Below, in pieces: positions 27,593 through 36,638 of a stretch of 64,000 nucleotides of DNA. The position numbers were made by a program, and so were the translations under genes. Source of the stretch: Pedobacter arcticus A12. GTDB taxonomy: Bacteria; Bacteroidota; Bacteroidia; Sphingobacteriales; Sphingobacteriaceae. The DNA is taken from positions 396,277-460,276 of the forward strand of contig NZ_JH947128.1 in assembly GCF_000302595.1 (NCBI RefSeq), written 5' to 3'. Numbering within the stretch: position 1 is the first letter of the stretch; each line of letters begins with the position of its first letter. Below the pieces are notes generated by a model that saw only the letters and a list, made by a program, of their open reading frames with translations, was not told where the DNA came from and did not search any database.

Positions 27593-28525
27593 TTAAAGAA
27601 CCACTGGTCCAGTTTCGTTAATTTCTGATAAATAAATATTGCTTTTAACACCTTTATCGGCTAACATTTTTTGAAGATTGGTGATTACTTTTTGGGCGTC
27701 ATCTGGTGAGCGGTACAGCGAAAACACGGTTGGTCCAGATCCAGAAATACCAAAACCTAAAGCTCCGTTTTCCATGGCGTAGGTTTTCATATGATCAAAC
27801 TCTGGAATTAAAATAGAACGTATTGGTTCTACAATCACATCTTTCAAGCATCTGCCTAATAAATCGTAATCATGCGTATAAAGTGAACTTACCAAACCAG
27901 CGATATTTCCCCATTGCGTTACCGCGTCTTTCAACAGAACTTTAGAACGGATAATTTGGCGGGCATCACGCGTTGGTACATCCACATGCGGATAAAGTAA
28001 TGCGCAAAAAAGTTTAGGGACTGGTAAAGCAATCACTTCTAAAGGCTCGTAACTTTTAATCAGCGTAAATCCACCAAATAAAGCTGGTGCAACATTGTCC
28101 GCATGTCCGTGTCCGCAAGCCAAAGCCTCACCTTCCATGGCAAATGGCAAAAGTTCCAATTTGGTCAATGGCTTTCCCAGCAATTCGTTTGCAGCAAATA
28201 AACCTGCAACCGCACTCGCCGAACTTGAGCCTAACCCACTGCCCATGGGCATTTTTTTGGTAAGTTTTAGTTCAAAACCAACATCTTCCCTACCCAAGTG
28301 TTTTAGTAGACTAATTACGCTGGCACTTACCGTATTCTTTTGCGGGTCTAAGGACAGTTTACCTTCGTCGCCATTAATAGACAGAATTCTAACACCCGGT
28401 TTATCCGAGGTTTCCATCCACAGCTCATCACCAGGTTCGTTAACTGCAAAACCTAAAATATCAAACCCACATACAACATTTGCAACAGTTGCGGGGGCAA
28501 AAACTTTGATCGATTCCTTTTTCAT
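27593..28525 (-). CDS. thrB: homoserine kinase
   Basis: A 310-residue GHMP-family kinase that phosphorylates homoserine in the threonine pathway. The N-terminus KVFAPATVANVVCGFDILG is the usual family start. The ATP-binding GHMP motif is PMGSGLGSSSASAVAG at about residues 91-106, and the C-terminal GFGISGSGPTVFSL loop completes the active site. Length and domain order are normal. It lies between thrA and thrC on the same strand. The 318-bp gap to thrA holds three dispersed repeats but no terminator clear enough to split the operon. Confidence 0.97.
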   Translation of the reverse strand: MKKESIKVFAPATVANVVCGFDILGFAVNEPGDELWMETSDKPGVRILSINGDEGKLSLDPQKNTVSASVISLLKHLGREDVGFELKLTKKMPMGSGLGSSSASAVAGLFAANELLGKPLTKLELLPFAMEGEALACGHGHADNVAPALFGGFTLIKSYEPLEVIALPVPKLFCALLYPHVDVPTRDARQIIRSKVLLKDAVTQWGNIAGLVSSLYTHDYDLLGRCLKDVIVEPIRSILIPEFDHMKTYAMENGALGFGISGSGPTVFSLYRSPDDAQKVITNLQKMLADKGVKSNIYLSEINETGPVVL

Positions 28526-28542
28526 TATGCCTCATCCTAAAT

Positions 28543-28733
28543 CCTTCTCCGAGGGAGAAGGACTTGCTTATTTTATGGTTTGTTTGGAGGTCGCCACTTG
28601 ACTTGACTTCCCCTAATTTAAACCCAGTTCTATTTCATTTTGGGCGTTTTAACGGGCTTTCCGTTGTATCTTTTTTGTCTTATTCTTCGACTCCCTCTTC
28701 GACTCCGCTCAGAGTGACGGTTCTTAGAATGAC
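28543..28733. repeat. cluster of three dispersed repeats between thrA and thrB
   Basis: Three different elements lie here. A hairpin CCTTCTCC/GGAGAAGG spans 28543-28561. A GGGCGTT...AACGGGCTTTCCG element spans 28642-28663, related to one at about 37300-37350. A CGACTCC...GCTCAGAGTGACGG element spans 28687-28733 and recurs at 45327 and 45491. None encodes a protein; at most they add structure to the thr transcript. Confidence 0.7.
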
Positions 28734-28843
28734 AAAAAAAGGATGTCAATCAATCCCTAACGCAAAATCTATATTATTCTATAATTCGCCTTTGTAAAAC
28801 TTTCTACTTTGAACTTTAGACTTTCTACTTTAAACTTCAAGTC

Positions 28844-31294
28844 TTACTTCGCTCCTACCTTAACCAAATCAGAGAAAACGCCAGCAGCAGTCACCGCGGC
28901 ACCTGCACCTGGACCTTTAACTACCATTTGGGTTTCATTGTAACGCTCTGTAGTAAATGCGATAATATTATCACTTCCAGATAAACTGTAGAAAGGATGA
29001 TCAGCACCAACGGCTTGCATACCTATCTCCACTTTTCCGTTTTCTAACTTACCAATGTAACGCAGTACTTTCCCCGCTTTTGCCGCATCATTTTTCATCT
29101 GCTCAAAATAAGCGTTCTCATTTTTAAGCTCCTGATAAAAATCGTCAACACTTGTAGCTTTTGCACAGCTTTCGGGAATAATAGCGCCTAATTTCACATC
29201 TTCAGCTTCGATTTTGAAACCTGCGTTACGGGCCAAAATCAGCATTTTGCGCATAAAATCTATTCCTCCTAAATCGTCTCGTGGATCTGGTTCTGTGTAA
29301 CCTTTTTCCTGTGCCATCTTTACCACATCGTGGAAATTGGCATCGCCCTTAAAATTATTAAAAATGAACGAAATAGTTCCGGATAATATCGCTTCAATCT
29401 TGGAAATCTTATCTCCGCTGATGATTAAATCATTTAAGGTTTTGATAATGGGCAAACCTGCGCCTACGTTGGTTTCGTAATAAAAATCTACTCCATGTTT
29501 TTGAGCAGTCTCTTTTAGCTCAGCGAAAGCGGCGTATTTACCAGAATTGGCAATTTTATTACAGGTTACCACAGAAATACTCGCCTCAAAAACTTCTTTA
29601 TAAAACTTTGAAGGATTTGGACTGGCTGTATTATCAACAAACACACAATTAGGAAGGTTCAGCGCTTTCATTTGGGCAACAAAATTGCTCAAATCTGCCT
29701 CTTCATCGGCATTAGCCAAATCTTCCTGATAAGTATTTAAATCGATCCCATTAGCGTCGATCAACATTTTTTTAGTGTTGATTAGGCCTAAAACCTGAAT
29801 ATTGATTAAATTATTTTTTGCTAGAAATTCTTTATGCTCATTAATCTGACGGAAAAGTTCTTTACCGATATTGCCCACGCCAACCGCAAAAACGTTCAAT
29901 GTTTTCTGCAATTCTGCAAAGAAAGCATCGTGTACCGCGTTTAATGCTTTAGATAAATCATCATGCGGGATGATTACCGAAATGTTAAATTCTGAAGAAC
30001 CTTGTGCAATGGCCACAACGTTTACACCGTTACGACCCAAAGCATTAAAAAGCTTACCCGAAATACCCGGTGTCTTTTTCATATTCTCGCCAACAATGGC
30101 CAAAACAGAAAGATCAGTCTCAATTTTTACAGGTTCTAATTTACCGGCAAGCAACTCCAGTTCAAACTCCTGCTCAATCAAAGCTTTCGCTTTTAAAGCG
30201 TCTGCTGGATTAACCGCAAACGTGATGGAATGCTCAGAAGAAGATTGGGTAATTAATATAATATTTACCTGCTCGCGGGAAAGTAAAGTAAACAAACGAC
30301 CGCTAAAGCCTGCTTTGCCCACCATTCCACTACCCTGAATATTGATGATACTGATATGATCTACAGAAGAAATTCCGCGGATAGTAGTTTGCGAAGGCTT
30401 TAAATCATGTTTGATAAATGTACCTTCAAAATCGGGGTTAAACGTATTCTTGATTACAATGGGAATCATTTTTAAAAACGCAGGAATCATAGTGGGTGGG
30501 TAAATCACCTTTGCACCAAAAAATGAAAGTTCCATGGCTTCGGTATAAGAAAGTTCTTCCATTGAAAAAGCCTTCTTCACTCGGCGAGGATCTGCGGTCA
30601 TCATCCCGTTCACGTCTGTCCAAACTTCAATTTGCTTCACATTCAAAGCTGCACCAATAATTGCAGCAGTGTAGTCACTTCCTCCTCTACCCAAAGTAGT
30701 AATCTGATCTTGGTTATTACTTGCTATAAAGCCGGTTACTACAACTAAATTCCCCTGTTCGTGGCTAAAATAATCCTGAACAAGATGGTTTGTTTGGTTA
30801 AAATCTACTTTCGCGTTTCCAAAAGCACTATCCGTTTTAATAATTGTAGTTGCATCTAAAAATTCTGCTTCTGGCTTTACGCTTCGTAAAATACGGCTCA
30901 GCATAAATGCCGAACTTTTTTCTCCAAAACTCACAACGGCATCTTTAGTTTTGGGGCTCAATTCTTTTAAAGCAGCGATACCGTTCAAAACATCCTCTAA
31001 AGCCTGGAAATATAATTTAAGTTTGGTGATTACCTGATTTTGCTGTTGTAAGGCAACCAATTCTTTGACCACCGTAAAATGCCGTTTTTCCAATTCCGCT
31101 AAACCAGCAGAAAAATCATTTCCAACTACGGCATCGTCTGCCATTTTCAGCAATTGATTGGTTACGCCACCCATTGCAGAAACCACCACAATAATCTGTT
31201 CTTTCTGATCTATGTTAGTTTTAACAACAGCAGTCAATGCCTTTAATGCTTCTACGGAACCTACGGATGTTCCCCCGAATTTTAGAATTTTCAT
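28844..31294 (-). CDS. thrA: bifunctional aspartate kinase / homoserine dehydrogenase I
   Basis: An 816-residue fusion catalysing the first and third steps from aspartate to threonine. The aspartokinase domain begins KFGGTSVGSVEALKAL and has the substrate loop TTLGRGGSDYTAA. Two ACT-type regulatory segments occupy about 310-455 (GSGMVGKAGFSGRLFTLLS and GENMKKTPGISGKLFNALG). The homoserine dehydrogenase half starts at about 462 with NAD(P)-binding VGVGNIGKELF and contains EPDPRDDLGGIDFMRKMLIL. The length is typical of ThrA. It is the first enzyme gene of the operon, preceded by a threonine-rich leader peptide and attenuator, so repression by charged tRNA-Thr is strongly indicated. Confidence 0.97.
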   Translation of the reverse strand: MKILKFGGTSVGSVEALKALTAVVKTNIDQKEQIIVVVSAMGGVTNQLLKMADDAVVGNDFSAGLAELEKRHFTVVKELVALQQQNQVITKLKLYFQALEDVLNGIAALKELSPKTKDAVVSFGEKSSAFMLSRILRSVKPEAEFLDATTIIKTDSAFGNAKVDFNQTNHLVQDYFSHEQGNLVVVTGFIASNNQDQITTLGRGGSDYTAAIIGAALNVKQIEVWTDVNGMMTADPRRVKKAFSMEELSYTEAMELSFFGAKVIYPPTMIPAFLKMIPIVIKNTFNPDFEGTFIKHDLKPSQTTIRGISSVDHISIINIQGSGMVGKAGFSGRLFTLLSREQVNIILITQSSSEHSITFAVNPADALKAKALIEQEFELELLAGKLEPVKIETDLSVLAIVGENMKKTPGISGKLFNALGRNGVNVVAIAQGSSEFNISVIIPHDDLSKALNAVHDAFFAELQKTLNVFAVGVGNIGKELFRQINEHKEFLAKNNLINIQVLGLINTKKMLIDANGIDLNTYQEDLANADEEADLSNFVAQMKALNLPNCVFVDNTASPNPSKFYKEVFEASISVVTCNKIANSGKYAAFAELKETAQKHGVDFYYETNVGAGLPIIKTLNDLIISGDKISKIEAILSGTISFIFNNFKGDANFHDVVKMAQEKGYTEPDPRDDLGGIDFMRKMLILARNAGFKIEAEDVKLGAIIPESCAKATSVDDFYQELKNENAYFEQMKNDAAKAGKVLRYIGKLENGKVEIGMQAVGADHPFYSLSGSDNIIAFTTERYNETQMVVKGPGAGAAVTAAGVFSDLVKVGAK

Positions 31295-31304
31295 CTTTGA
31301 ATAT

Positions 31305-31340
31305 TAAAAAAAAGCGCCTTCCGTTTTATCGGAAGGCGCT
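31305..31340 (-). terminator. threonine-operon attenuator terminator
   Basis: An 11-bp GC-rich stem, 31313-31323 with 31330-31340, with a 6-base loop. On the minus strand it is followed by eight T residues (31305-31312), only 10 bases before the thrA start. The competing antiterminator pairs GGAAGG of the upstream RNA (complement of 31368-31373) with CCTTCC of this stem (complement of 31331-31336). A third hairpin, TTACGC/GCGTAA, lies at 31375-31391 and overlaps the end of the leader peptide gene. Together these give the classic 1:2, 2:3, 3:4 attenuator arrangement. Confidence 0.9.
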
Positions 31341-31374
31341 GAATATGCTATTTTAAAACCATAACTACCTTCCT

Positions 31375-31428
31375 TTACGCTAAAAGCGTAACGGTTGTTG
31401 TAGTAGTGTATGTGCTTATTAAAATCAT
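31375..31428 (-). CDS. thrL: threonine-operon leader peptide
   Basis: A 17-codon ORF with ATG at 31428 and TAA at 31375-31377 encodes MILISTYTTTTTVTLLA. Seven of 17 codons are threonine, five of them consecutive. It lies 80 bases before thrA, directly upstream of a rho-independent terminator and overlapping an alternative hairpin, and is preceded by a good promoter. This is the expected structure of a ribosome-mediated attenuator: stalling at the Thr codons when charged tRNA-Thr is scarce would block hairpin 1:2, allow the antiterminator and let transcription reach thrABC. Two isoleucine codons also occur, as in enteric thr leaders. The role is inferred from structure. Confidence 0.9.
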   Translation of the reverse strand: MILISTYTTTTTVTLLA

Positions 31429-31447
31429 TGTTTTTAAATTGATATGC

Positions 31448-31478
31448 CAAAGCTAATATTTCAATTTTTAATTGCAAA
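31448..31478 (-). promoter_or_regulatory. promoter of the threonine operon
   Basis: On the minus strand TTTG (31475-31478) and TAGCTTTG (31448-31455) are exactly 19 bases apart, matching the Bacteroidota TTTG-N19-TAnnTTTG promoter. The predicted start near 31440 leaves about 12 bases before the leader peptide ATG. Confidence 0.82.
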
Positions 31479-31569
31479 TTTTTACACGATATTTATTACT
31501 CGAATATTTTTTTTTCGAATAGCTGTTAACATGTATGAATACTGAACTTCTCTTCCCAAAACCCCGCCT

Positions 31570-34251
31570 ATGAATCGCTTGAACTTTCTCTCTTCTCATG
31601 GTGAAATGGGAAAACTCATCCGCGAGAAGGATTGGACAAAAACGCCGTTAGGTGAACCTAGAGATTGGCCTCAAAGTTTAAAGACTACGCTCAGCATCAT
31701 ACTAAACTCTAAATTTCCCAAATTTTTATTTTGGGGAGAAGAATTAATCTGTTTCTATAACGATGCATACCGCCCAAGCTTAGGTAATGAAGGAAAGCAT
31801 CCTAACATTTTAGGAGCAAAAGGTAGCATCGCATTTCCTGAGATCTGGGATATTATTAAGCCTATGATGGATGTGGTAATCGCAACTGGAGAAGCAACAT
31901 GGAGCGAAAACCAGTTACTTCCACTTTACAGAAACGGCAATATTGAAGATATTTATTGGACCTTTAGTTACAGTCCTATCGTTGATGAAAACGGAACGAT
32001 TGCTGGCATCTTTACAACCGTTGTGGAAACAACTGCCGAAGTAAATATTAGGAAAAATCTAATAGAAGCAAATAAACGCTTTTACGAAAACATCATGCAA
32101 GCGCCAGTAGCAATGAGTGTTCTTGTTGGAGAAAATTTTGTAGTTGAAATAGCGAACCAATTGATGTTAGAACTTTGGGGGAAACAAGAAGCTGATGTAA
32201 TCAACAAACCGGTTTTTGAAGGCCTTCCAGAAGTAAAAGGACAAGGTTTAGAGAAAATTATAGAAAACGTATTCCGTACGGGCCAAAAGTTTGAAGCAAA
32301 TGAACGGGTAGTGGTATTACCCAGAAACGGAAAACTCGAAAACATATACCTGAATTTTGTTTACGAACCCATTAAAGGGGAAAACAACCAAGTGGTGAGT
32401 ATTGTGGCAACCGCCACAGATGTTACCAACCAAGTATTAGCCCGACAAAAAATACAGGAAAGCGAGGAAAGATTCAAAAAAGTAGCCGATAGTGCGCCAG
32501 TACTCATTTGGATGTCGGGAACCAACAAACTTTGCTATTATTTCAATAAAGCGTGGCTGCAGTTTACCGGCAGAACAATGCAAGAAGAAAACGGCAATGG
32601 ATGGGCAGAAGGGGTACACCCCAACGATCTTGAACGCTGTATAGAAACCTACACTGGTGCATTTGATAAGCGGGAAGAGTTTTACATGGAGTACCGCCTA
32701 AAAAGGAACGACGGAACATACCGATGGCTTTCTGACAATGGTGCCCCGAGATTTACCGCCGACGGTATTTTTGAGGGATTTATCGGCGCTTGTATGGATA
32801 TTCACGACAGCGTGACGGCAAAACAGGTTTTAAAAGAAAGTGAAGAGAAGTTAAATATTGTAATTGAAGCCACCGAGCTTGCCGTGTGGGAATACGATTA
32901 CAAAAAGAAAGAGGGTGTATTTGACGCACAGTATGCAACTATTTTTGGATATACAAACCCAAAAGAACTAACGAGCAAACTGATTGAACAACATATGCAC
33001 CCAGAGGATAATACAATTAGAGATAAAGCTCACGAAGTAGTACTAAAAACTGGTTTATTAACTTATGAAAGCCGGATAATATGGGCTGATAAATCTGTGC
33101 ACTGGATTGATGTAAGCGGAAAATTATTTAAAGATCGGGACGGTTTGCCGGATAAGTTGATGGGAACTATCCGGGATATTACGCAGGATAAGAAAAATGA
33201 ACAGGACTTAATTGATAGGGAAGAAAAATTTAGGCTTTTAGCAAATGAAATGCCGCAATTTGTGTGGATTGCTGATACCGAAGGGCATTTAAATTACTTT
33301 AATCCTTCGGTTTACAGGTATTCTGGAATGGATGAAAGCATTCTTGAGGATGACAACTGGCTAAATATTGTACATCCAGACGACCGAGAAGAAAACGTTA
33401 GACTGTGGACCAATTCCGTAAATACCGGAAAAGATTTCTTATTAGAACACCGTTTTAGGCGTAAAGATGGAGCTTACAGATGGCAGTTGAGCCGAGCAAA
33501 AGCTTTGCAGGACAGCAAAGGCAATATTACCATGTGGGTGGGTACCAGTACAGATATACACGACATTAAAGAGCTAGAGGAACAGAAAGACTACTTTATC
33601 AGTATGGCCAGTCACGAGCTTAAAACCCCTATTACATCTATAAAAGGCTACGTTCAATTATTAGAAAGCAAGTATAGAGACACGGAAGATCTGTTTCTAA
33701 AAAACTCTTTAAAAGTTGTGCACAAACAAATAGAGAGTTTAACAACTTTAGTTGCCGATTTATTAGATGTATCTAAAATAAAGACTGGAAATCTGCAACC
33801 CAAAAAAGCTCGATTTATCATCAATAACTTAATCGACGAGGTAATCTCTGAAATCCAACACATTAACCCGCTAAGTGAAATTAACTTTAAACGGGAATCA
33901 GAAATTGAGGTACTTGCGGATGAAGAAAATATAAGGCAGGTTATCGTTAATTTTCTGACTAACGCGGTTAAATATTCTCCAAATTCAAAAAAAGTAAATG
34001 TAAGCTTAACAGCGCATGAGAACCATATGATGTTCTCTGCTACCGATTCGGGAATTGGGATAACTCCAGAAAACCAGCTTAAGATATTCGACCGATTTTA
34101 CAGAGTAGAAGGTAAAAATGAAAAAACTTTCCCCGGTTTTGGAATTGGACTTTACATTGCCGCAGAAATCATCAGAAAACACCAGGGTAAAATTGGCGTA
34201 AGTAGCGAAATAGGCAAAGGCTCCACCTTTTATTTTACCTTACCATTGTAA
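31570..34251 (+). CDS. multi-PAS sensor histidine kinase
   Basis: An 893-residue kinase without evident transmembrane segments, so probably a cytoplasmic sensor. An N-terminal PAS-like region (about 1-155, WTKTPLGEPRDWPQSLK) is followed by four PAS/PAC units at about 160-290, 295-420, 425-545 and 550-665. The PAC signatures are clear (YRLKRNDGTYRWLSDNG; HRFRRKDGAYRWQLSRA). HisKA carries the phosphoacceptor at His682 in MASHELKTPITSIKG. The ATPase domain has VNFLTNAVKYSPNS, DSGIGI and FGIGLYIAAEII. There is no receiver domain and no response regulator next door, so the partner is unknown (orphan kinase). It is convergent with tsf. Confidence 0.94.
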   Translation: MNRLNFLSSHGEMGKLIREKDWTKTPLGEPRDWPQSLKTTLSIILNSKFPKFLFWGEELICFYNDAYRPSLGNEGKHPNILGAKGSIAFPEIWDIIKPMMDVVIATGEATWSENQLLPLYRNGNIEDIYWTFSYSPIVDENGTIAGIFTTVVETTAEVNIRKNLIEANKRFYENIMQAPVAMSVLVGENFVVEIANQLMLELWGKQEADVINKPVFEGLPEVKGQGLEKIIENVFRTGQKFEANERVVVLPRNGKLENIYLNFVYEPIKGENNQVVSIVATATDVTNQVLARQKIQESEERFKKVADSAPVLIWMSGTNKLCYYFNKAWLQFTGRTMQEENGNGWAEGVHPNDLERCIETYTGAFDKREEFYMEYRLKRNDGTYRWLSDNGAPRFTADGIFEGFIGACMDIHDSVTAKQVLKESEEKLNIVIEATELAVWEYDYKKKEGVFDAQYATIFGYTNPKELTSKLIEQHMHPEDNTIRDKAHEVVLKTGLLTYESRIIWADKSVHWIDVSGKLFKDRDGLPDKLMGTIRDITQDKKNEQDLIDREEKFRLLANEMPQFVWIADTEGHLNYFNPSVYRYSGMDESILEDDNWLNIVHPDDREENVRLWTNSVNTGKDFLLEHRFRRKDGAYRWQLSRAKALQDSKGNITMWVGTSTDIHDIKELEEQKDYFISMASHELKTPITSIKGYVQLLESKYRDTEDLFLKNSLKVVHKQIESLTTLVADLLDVSKIKTGNLQPKKARFIINNLIDEVISEIQHINPLSEINFKRESEIEVLADEENIRQVIVNFLTNAVKYSPNSKKVNVSLTAHENHMMFSATDSGIGITPENQLKIFDRFYRVEGKNEKTFPGFGIGLYIAAEIIRKHQGKIGVSSEIGKGSTFYFTLPL

Positions 34252-34331
34252 GGAAATGCAGAAGACTGAAAGCTTAAAACAAGAGGCCTACCTATATGAA
34301 TTCGTTGATCTAATATTAACAAAGCATTAAC

Positions 34332-34361
34332 AAAAAAACCTCGTCTGAATTCCAGACGAGG
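34332..34361 (-). terminator. terminator of the ribosomal protein/tsf operon
   Basis: CCTCGTCTG (34339-34347) pairs with CAGACGAGG (34353-34361) around a 5-base loop. On the minus strand seven T residues follow. It lies 50 bases past tsf. Confidence 0.88.
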
Positions 34362-34411
34362 CTCTATATTAATATCGCAAGTAATCTTGATTCTTGCGTC
34401 TTGCTCTAAAA

Positions 34412-35251
34412 CTAAGCTCCTAAAACAATTCTTTTAAAAGCACTAACTGTTAAGCCTTTAGATGTTTCATCTAAAAATTTACGGATATCCTTTGAAGAAT
34501 CCTTAACAAACTCTTGGTTTAATAAAGTTTGTTCTTTGTAGAACTTATTCAATTTACCAGCAGCAATTTTCTCAATCATTGCTTCAGGCTTACCTTCTGC
34601 TCTAATTTGATCTTTTGCAATTTCAAGTTCTTTTTCGATAACTCTTGCGTCAACATCATCTTTATCAATACCAACTGGGCTCATTGCAGCAATTTGCATT
34701 GCAACATCTTTTCCAGCTTCGTCTAATCCAGCTCCGTTTTGATTAAAACCAACCAACACAGCTAAACGGTAGTTTCCATGAATATAAGCAACTACTTTTT
34801 CAGCAGCAACAGCTTCAAATTTAGAAACACCGATTTTCTCGCCTATTTTACCAGTTTGGTCAATAATTAAGTCGGAAATTTTAGCACCATCTAGTTCTAA
34901 AGCAGTCAACTCTTCAATAGAAGAAACACCGCTTTCAACCGCTTTATCAGCAATTGCTTGTGCAAAAGCAACGAAATCTGCGTTTTTAGCTACGAAATCA
35001 GTTTCGCAGTTTACTTCAACAATAATTCCTTTTTTACCGTCAGCAGTTGTTTTAGCAATTACAACACCTTCGTTAGAATCTCTGTCTGAACGTGAAGCTG
35101 CTACTTTAGCCCCTTTTTTACGTAAATAATCAATTGCAGCTTCAAAATCGCCATTAGCTTCTGTTAAAGCTTTTTTGCAATCCATCATACCTGCGCCAGT
35201 TTGCTGACGAAGTTTGTTTACATCTGCTGCAGAAATTTGTACTGTAGACAT
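34412..35251 (-). CDS. tsf: translation elongation factor Ts
   Basis: A 279-residue nucleotide-exchange factor for EF-Tu. The UBA-like N-terminal domain contains VNKLRQQTGAGMMDCKKALTEANGDFEAA and continues with the DYLRKKG segment. The central region has the EF-Ts signature with VEVNCETDFVAKN, and the C-terminal IEKIAAGKLNKFYKEQTLLN follows. Length and order are normal. It is the last gene of rplM-rpsI-rpsB-tsf, with a strong terminator downstream. The rpsB-tsf pairing is conserved across bacteria. Confidence 0.98.
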   Translation of the reverse strand: MSTVQISAADVNKLRQQTGAGMMDCKKALTEANGDFEAAIDYLRKKGAKVAASRSDRDSNEGVVIAKTTADGKKGIIVEVNCETDFVAKNADFVAFAQAIADKAVESGVSSIEELTALELDGAKISDLIIDQTGKIGEKIGVSKFEAVAAEKVVAYIHGNYRLAVLVGFNQNGAGLDEAGKDVAMQIAAMSPVGIDKDDVDARVIEKELEIAKDQIRAEGKPEAMIEKIAAGKLNKFYKEQTLLNQEFVKDSSKDIRKFLDETSKGLTVSAFKRIVLGA

Positions 35252-35285
35252 TTTATTTTTCTTTTTAAATTTTTAACTAAAAGCA

Positions 35286-35336
35286 ATGGGTTGTTAACAG
35301 AAGCTGAGATTACTCCAACTACAGCTAACAACCCAT
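35286..35336 (-). terminator. hairpin between rpsB and tsf, possible partial terminator or processing site
   Basis: An 11-bp stem, ATGGGTTGTTA (35286-35296) with 35326-35336, and an inner AGCTG/CAGCT helix. The T run that follows on the minus strand is short and interrupted, so it is more likely a partial terminator or RNA processing/stability site that tunes tsf relative to rpsB. Confidence 0.6.
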
Positions 35337-35348
35337 CACTAAATTTAT

Positions 35349-36215
35349 TTACTCTCCTTTTGCCTCATCCGTAGCAGCTGCTTCCGCAACTACTGGAGTT
35401 CCAGCGTCAGCACCTTTACGGGTTCTTTTACCTGGTTCAGCCGGAGCTTTTTCTTCTTTAGCTTCTGGAGCGTCAACTTTTGCTTTTTCAGCAGCAGCTT
35501 CTTTATCGCTTTCAGCATCCTTCTCTTGCTTACGCTCTTCTAAACCTTCATTAATCGCATCAATAATAATGCTGGTGATTAAAGAGATAGATTTAGTAGC
35601 ATCATCATTCGCTGGGATAGGGAAATCGATGTTTGAAGGATCAGAGTTAGTATCTACCATTGCAAAAGTAGGTATGTTTAACTTGATAGCCTCAGTTACA
35701 GCGATATGCTCTTTTTTAACATCAATCAAAAACAAAGCAGCTGGTAAACGGTTTAAATCAGCAATACCTCCTAAAAGGCTTTCTAATTTAATACGCTCAC
35801 GCTGAATCATTAATTTTTCTTTTTTAGAAAGCACATCGTAAGTACCGTCTTTAGTCATCTTGTCGATGTTTGTCATCTTCTTGATCGACTTTCTAACAGT
35901 AGCAAAGTTAGTTAACATACCACCTAACCATCTTTCGGTTACAAACGGCATATTTACAGATTTTGCGTATTCTGCAACGATGTCTTTAGCTTGTTTCTTA
36001 GTAGAAACAAATAATATTTTACGACCCGATTTAACAATTTGTTTGATAGCAGAAGCTGCTTCTTCAACGCGTGTTAAAGTTTTGTTTAAGTCGATAATGT
36101 GAATTCCGTTACGCTCCATAAAAATATATTGCGCCATTTTCGGATTCCACTTGCGGGTAAGGTGACCAAAATGTACACCTGCATCCAATAAGTCCTGATA
36201 AGTTGTTCTTGCCAT
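35349..36215 (-). CDS. rpsB: 30S ribosomal protein S2
   Basis: A 288-residue small-subunit protein. The N-terminus has LLDAGVHFGHLTRKWNPKM, and the family signatures TERWLGGMLTNF and PIPANDDATKSI are present. Compared with the usual about 240 residues, there is a C-terminal extension of about 50 residues rich in Ala, Lys and Glu (KAKVDAPEAKEEKAPAEPG). Such acidic/basic tails are frequent in S2 of Bacteroidota. It lies 18 bases after rpsI in the ribosomal operon and 97 bases before tsf. Confidence 0.98.
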   Translation of the reverse strand: MARTTYQDLLDAGVHFGHLTRKWNPKMAQYIFMERNGIHIIDLNKTLTRVEEAASAIKQIVKSGRKILFVSTKKQAKDIVAEYAKSVNMPFVTERWLGGMLTNFATVRKSIKKMTNIDKMTKDGTYDVLSKKEKLMIQRERIKLESLLGGIADLNRLPAALFLIDVKKEHIAVTEAIKLNIPTFAMVDTNSDPSNIDFPIPANDDATKSISLITSIIIDAINEGLEERKQEKDAESDKEAAAEKAKVDAPEAKEEKAPAEPGKRTRKGADAGTPVVAEAAATDEAKGE

Positions 36216-36233
36216 TGTCTTGTCCTCCGAATA

Positions 36234-36620
36234 TTAACGTTTACTGAATTGGAATTTCTTACGAGCTTTAGCTCTACCTGGTTTCTTACGCTCAACCATA
36301 CGGTTATCACGTGTCATTAAACCTTTAGCTCTAAGAGATGGTTTCCTAATAGCGTCTAATTCAACAATAGCTTTAGCGATAGCTAAACGAACAGCTCCAG
36401 CTTGTCCATTAATACCGCCACCTTTAACATTTACAGTAACATCGTATTGCCCTGTAACTTCAGCAACAATAAAAGCCTGATTTACAACATACTGCAAAGG
36501 CAGTGTTGGGAAATATTCTGTATGATCTTTACCGTTTACGGTTATGGTACCGTTGCCGTCTTTCAAGTAGATTCGGGCAACTGCAGTTTTTCTTCTTCCA
36601 GAAGTATTAGTAACTGACAT
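36234..36620 (-). CDS. rpsI: 30S ribosomal protein S9
   Basis: A 128-residue small-subunit protein with the S9 signatures GGGINGQAGAVRLAIAKA and the basic C-terminus ending KKPGRAKARKKFQFSKR, which reaches the P-site tRNA. It directly follows rplM (18-base gap), the universal L13-S9 pair. Length normal. Confidence 0.98.
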   Translation of the reverse strand: MSVTNTSGRRKTAVARIYLKDGNGTITVNGKDHTEYFPTLPLQYVVNQAFIVAEVTGQYDVTVNVKGGGINGQAGAVRLAIAKAIVELDAIRKPSLRAKGLMTRDNRMVERKKPGRAKARKKFQFSKR

Positions 36621-36638
36621 TTCTTTTCTCCTTTAAAT

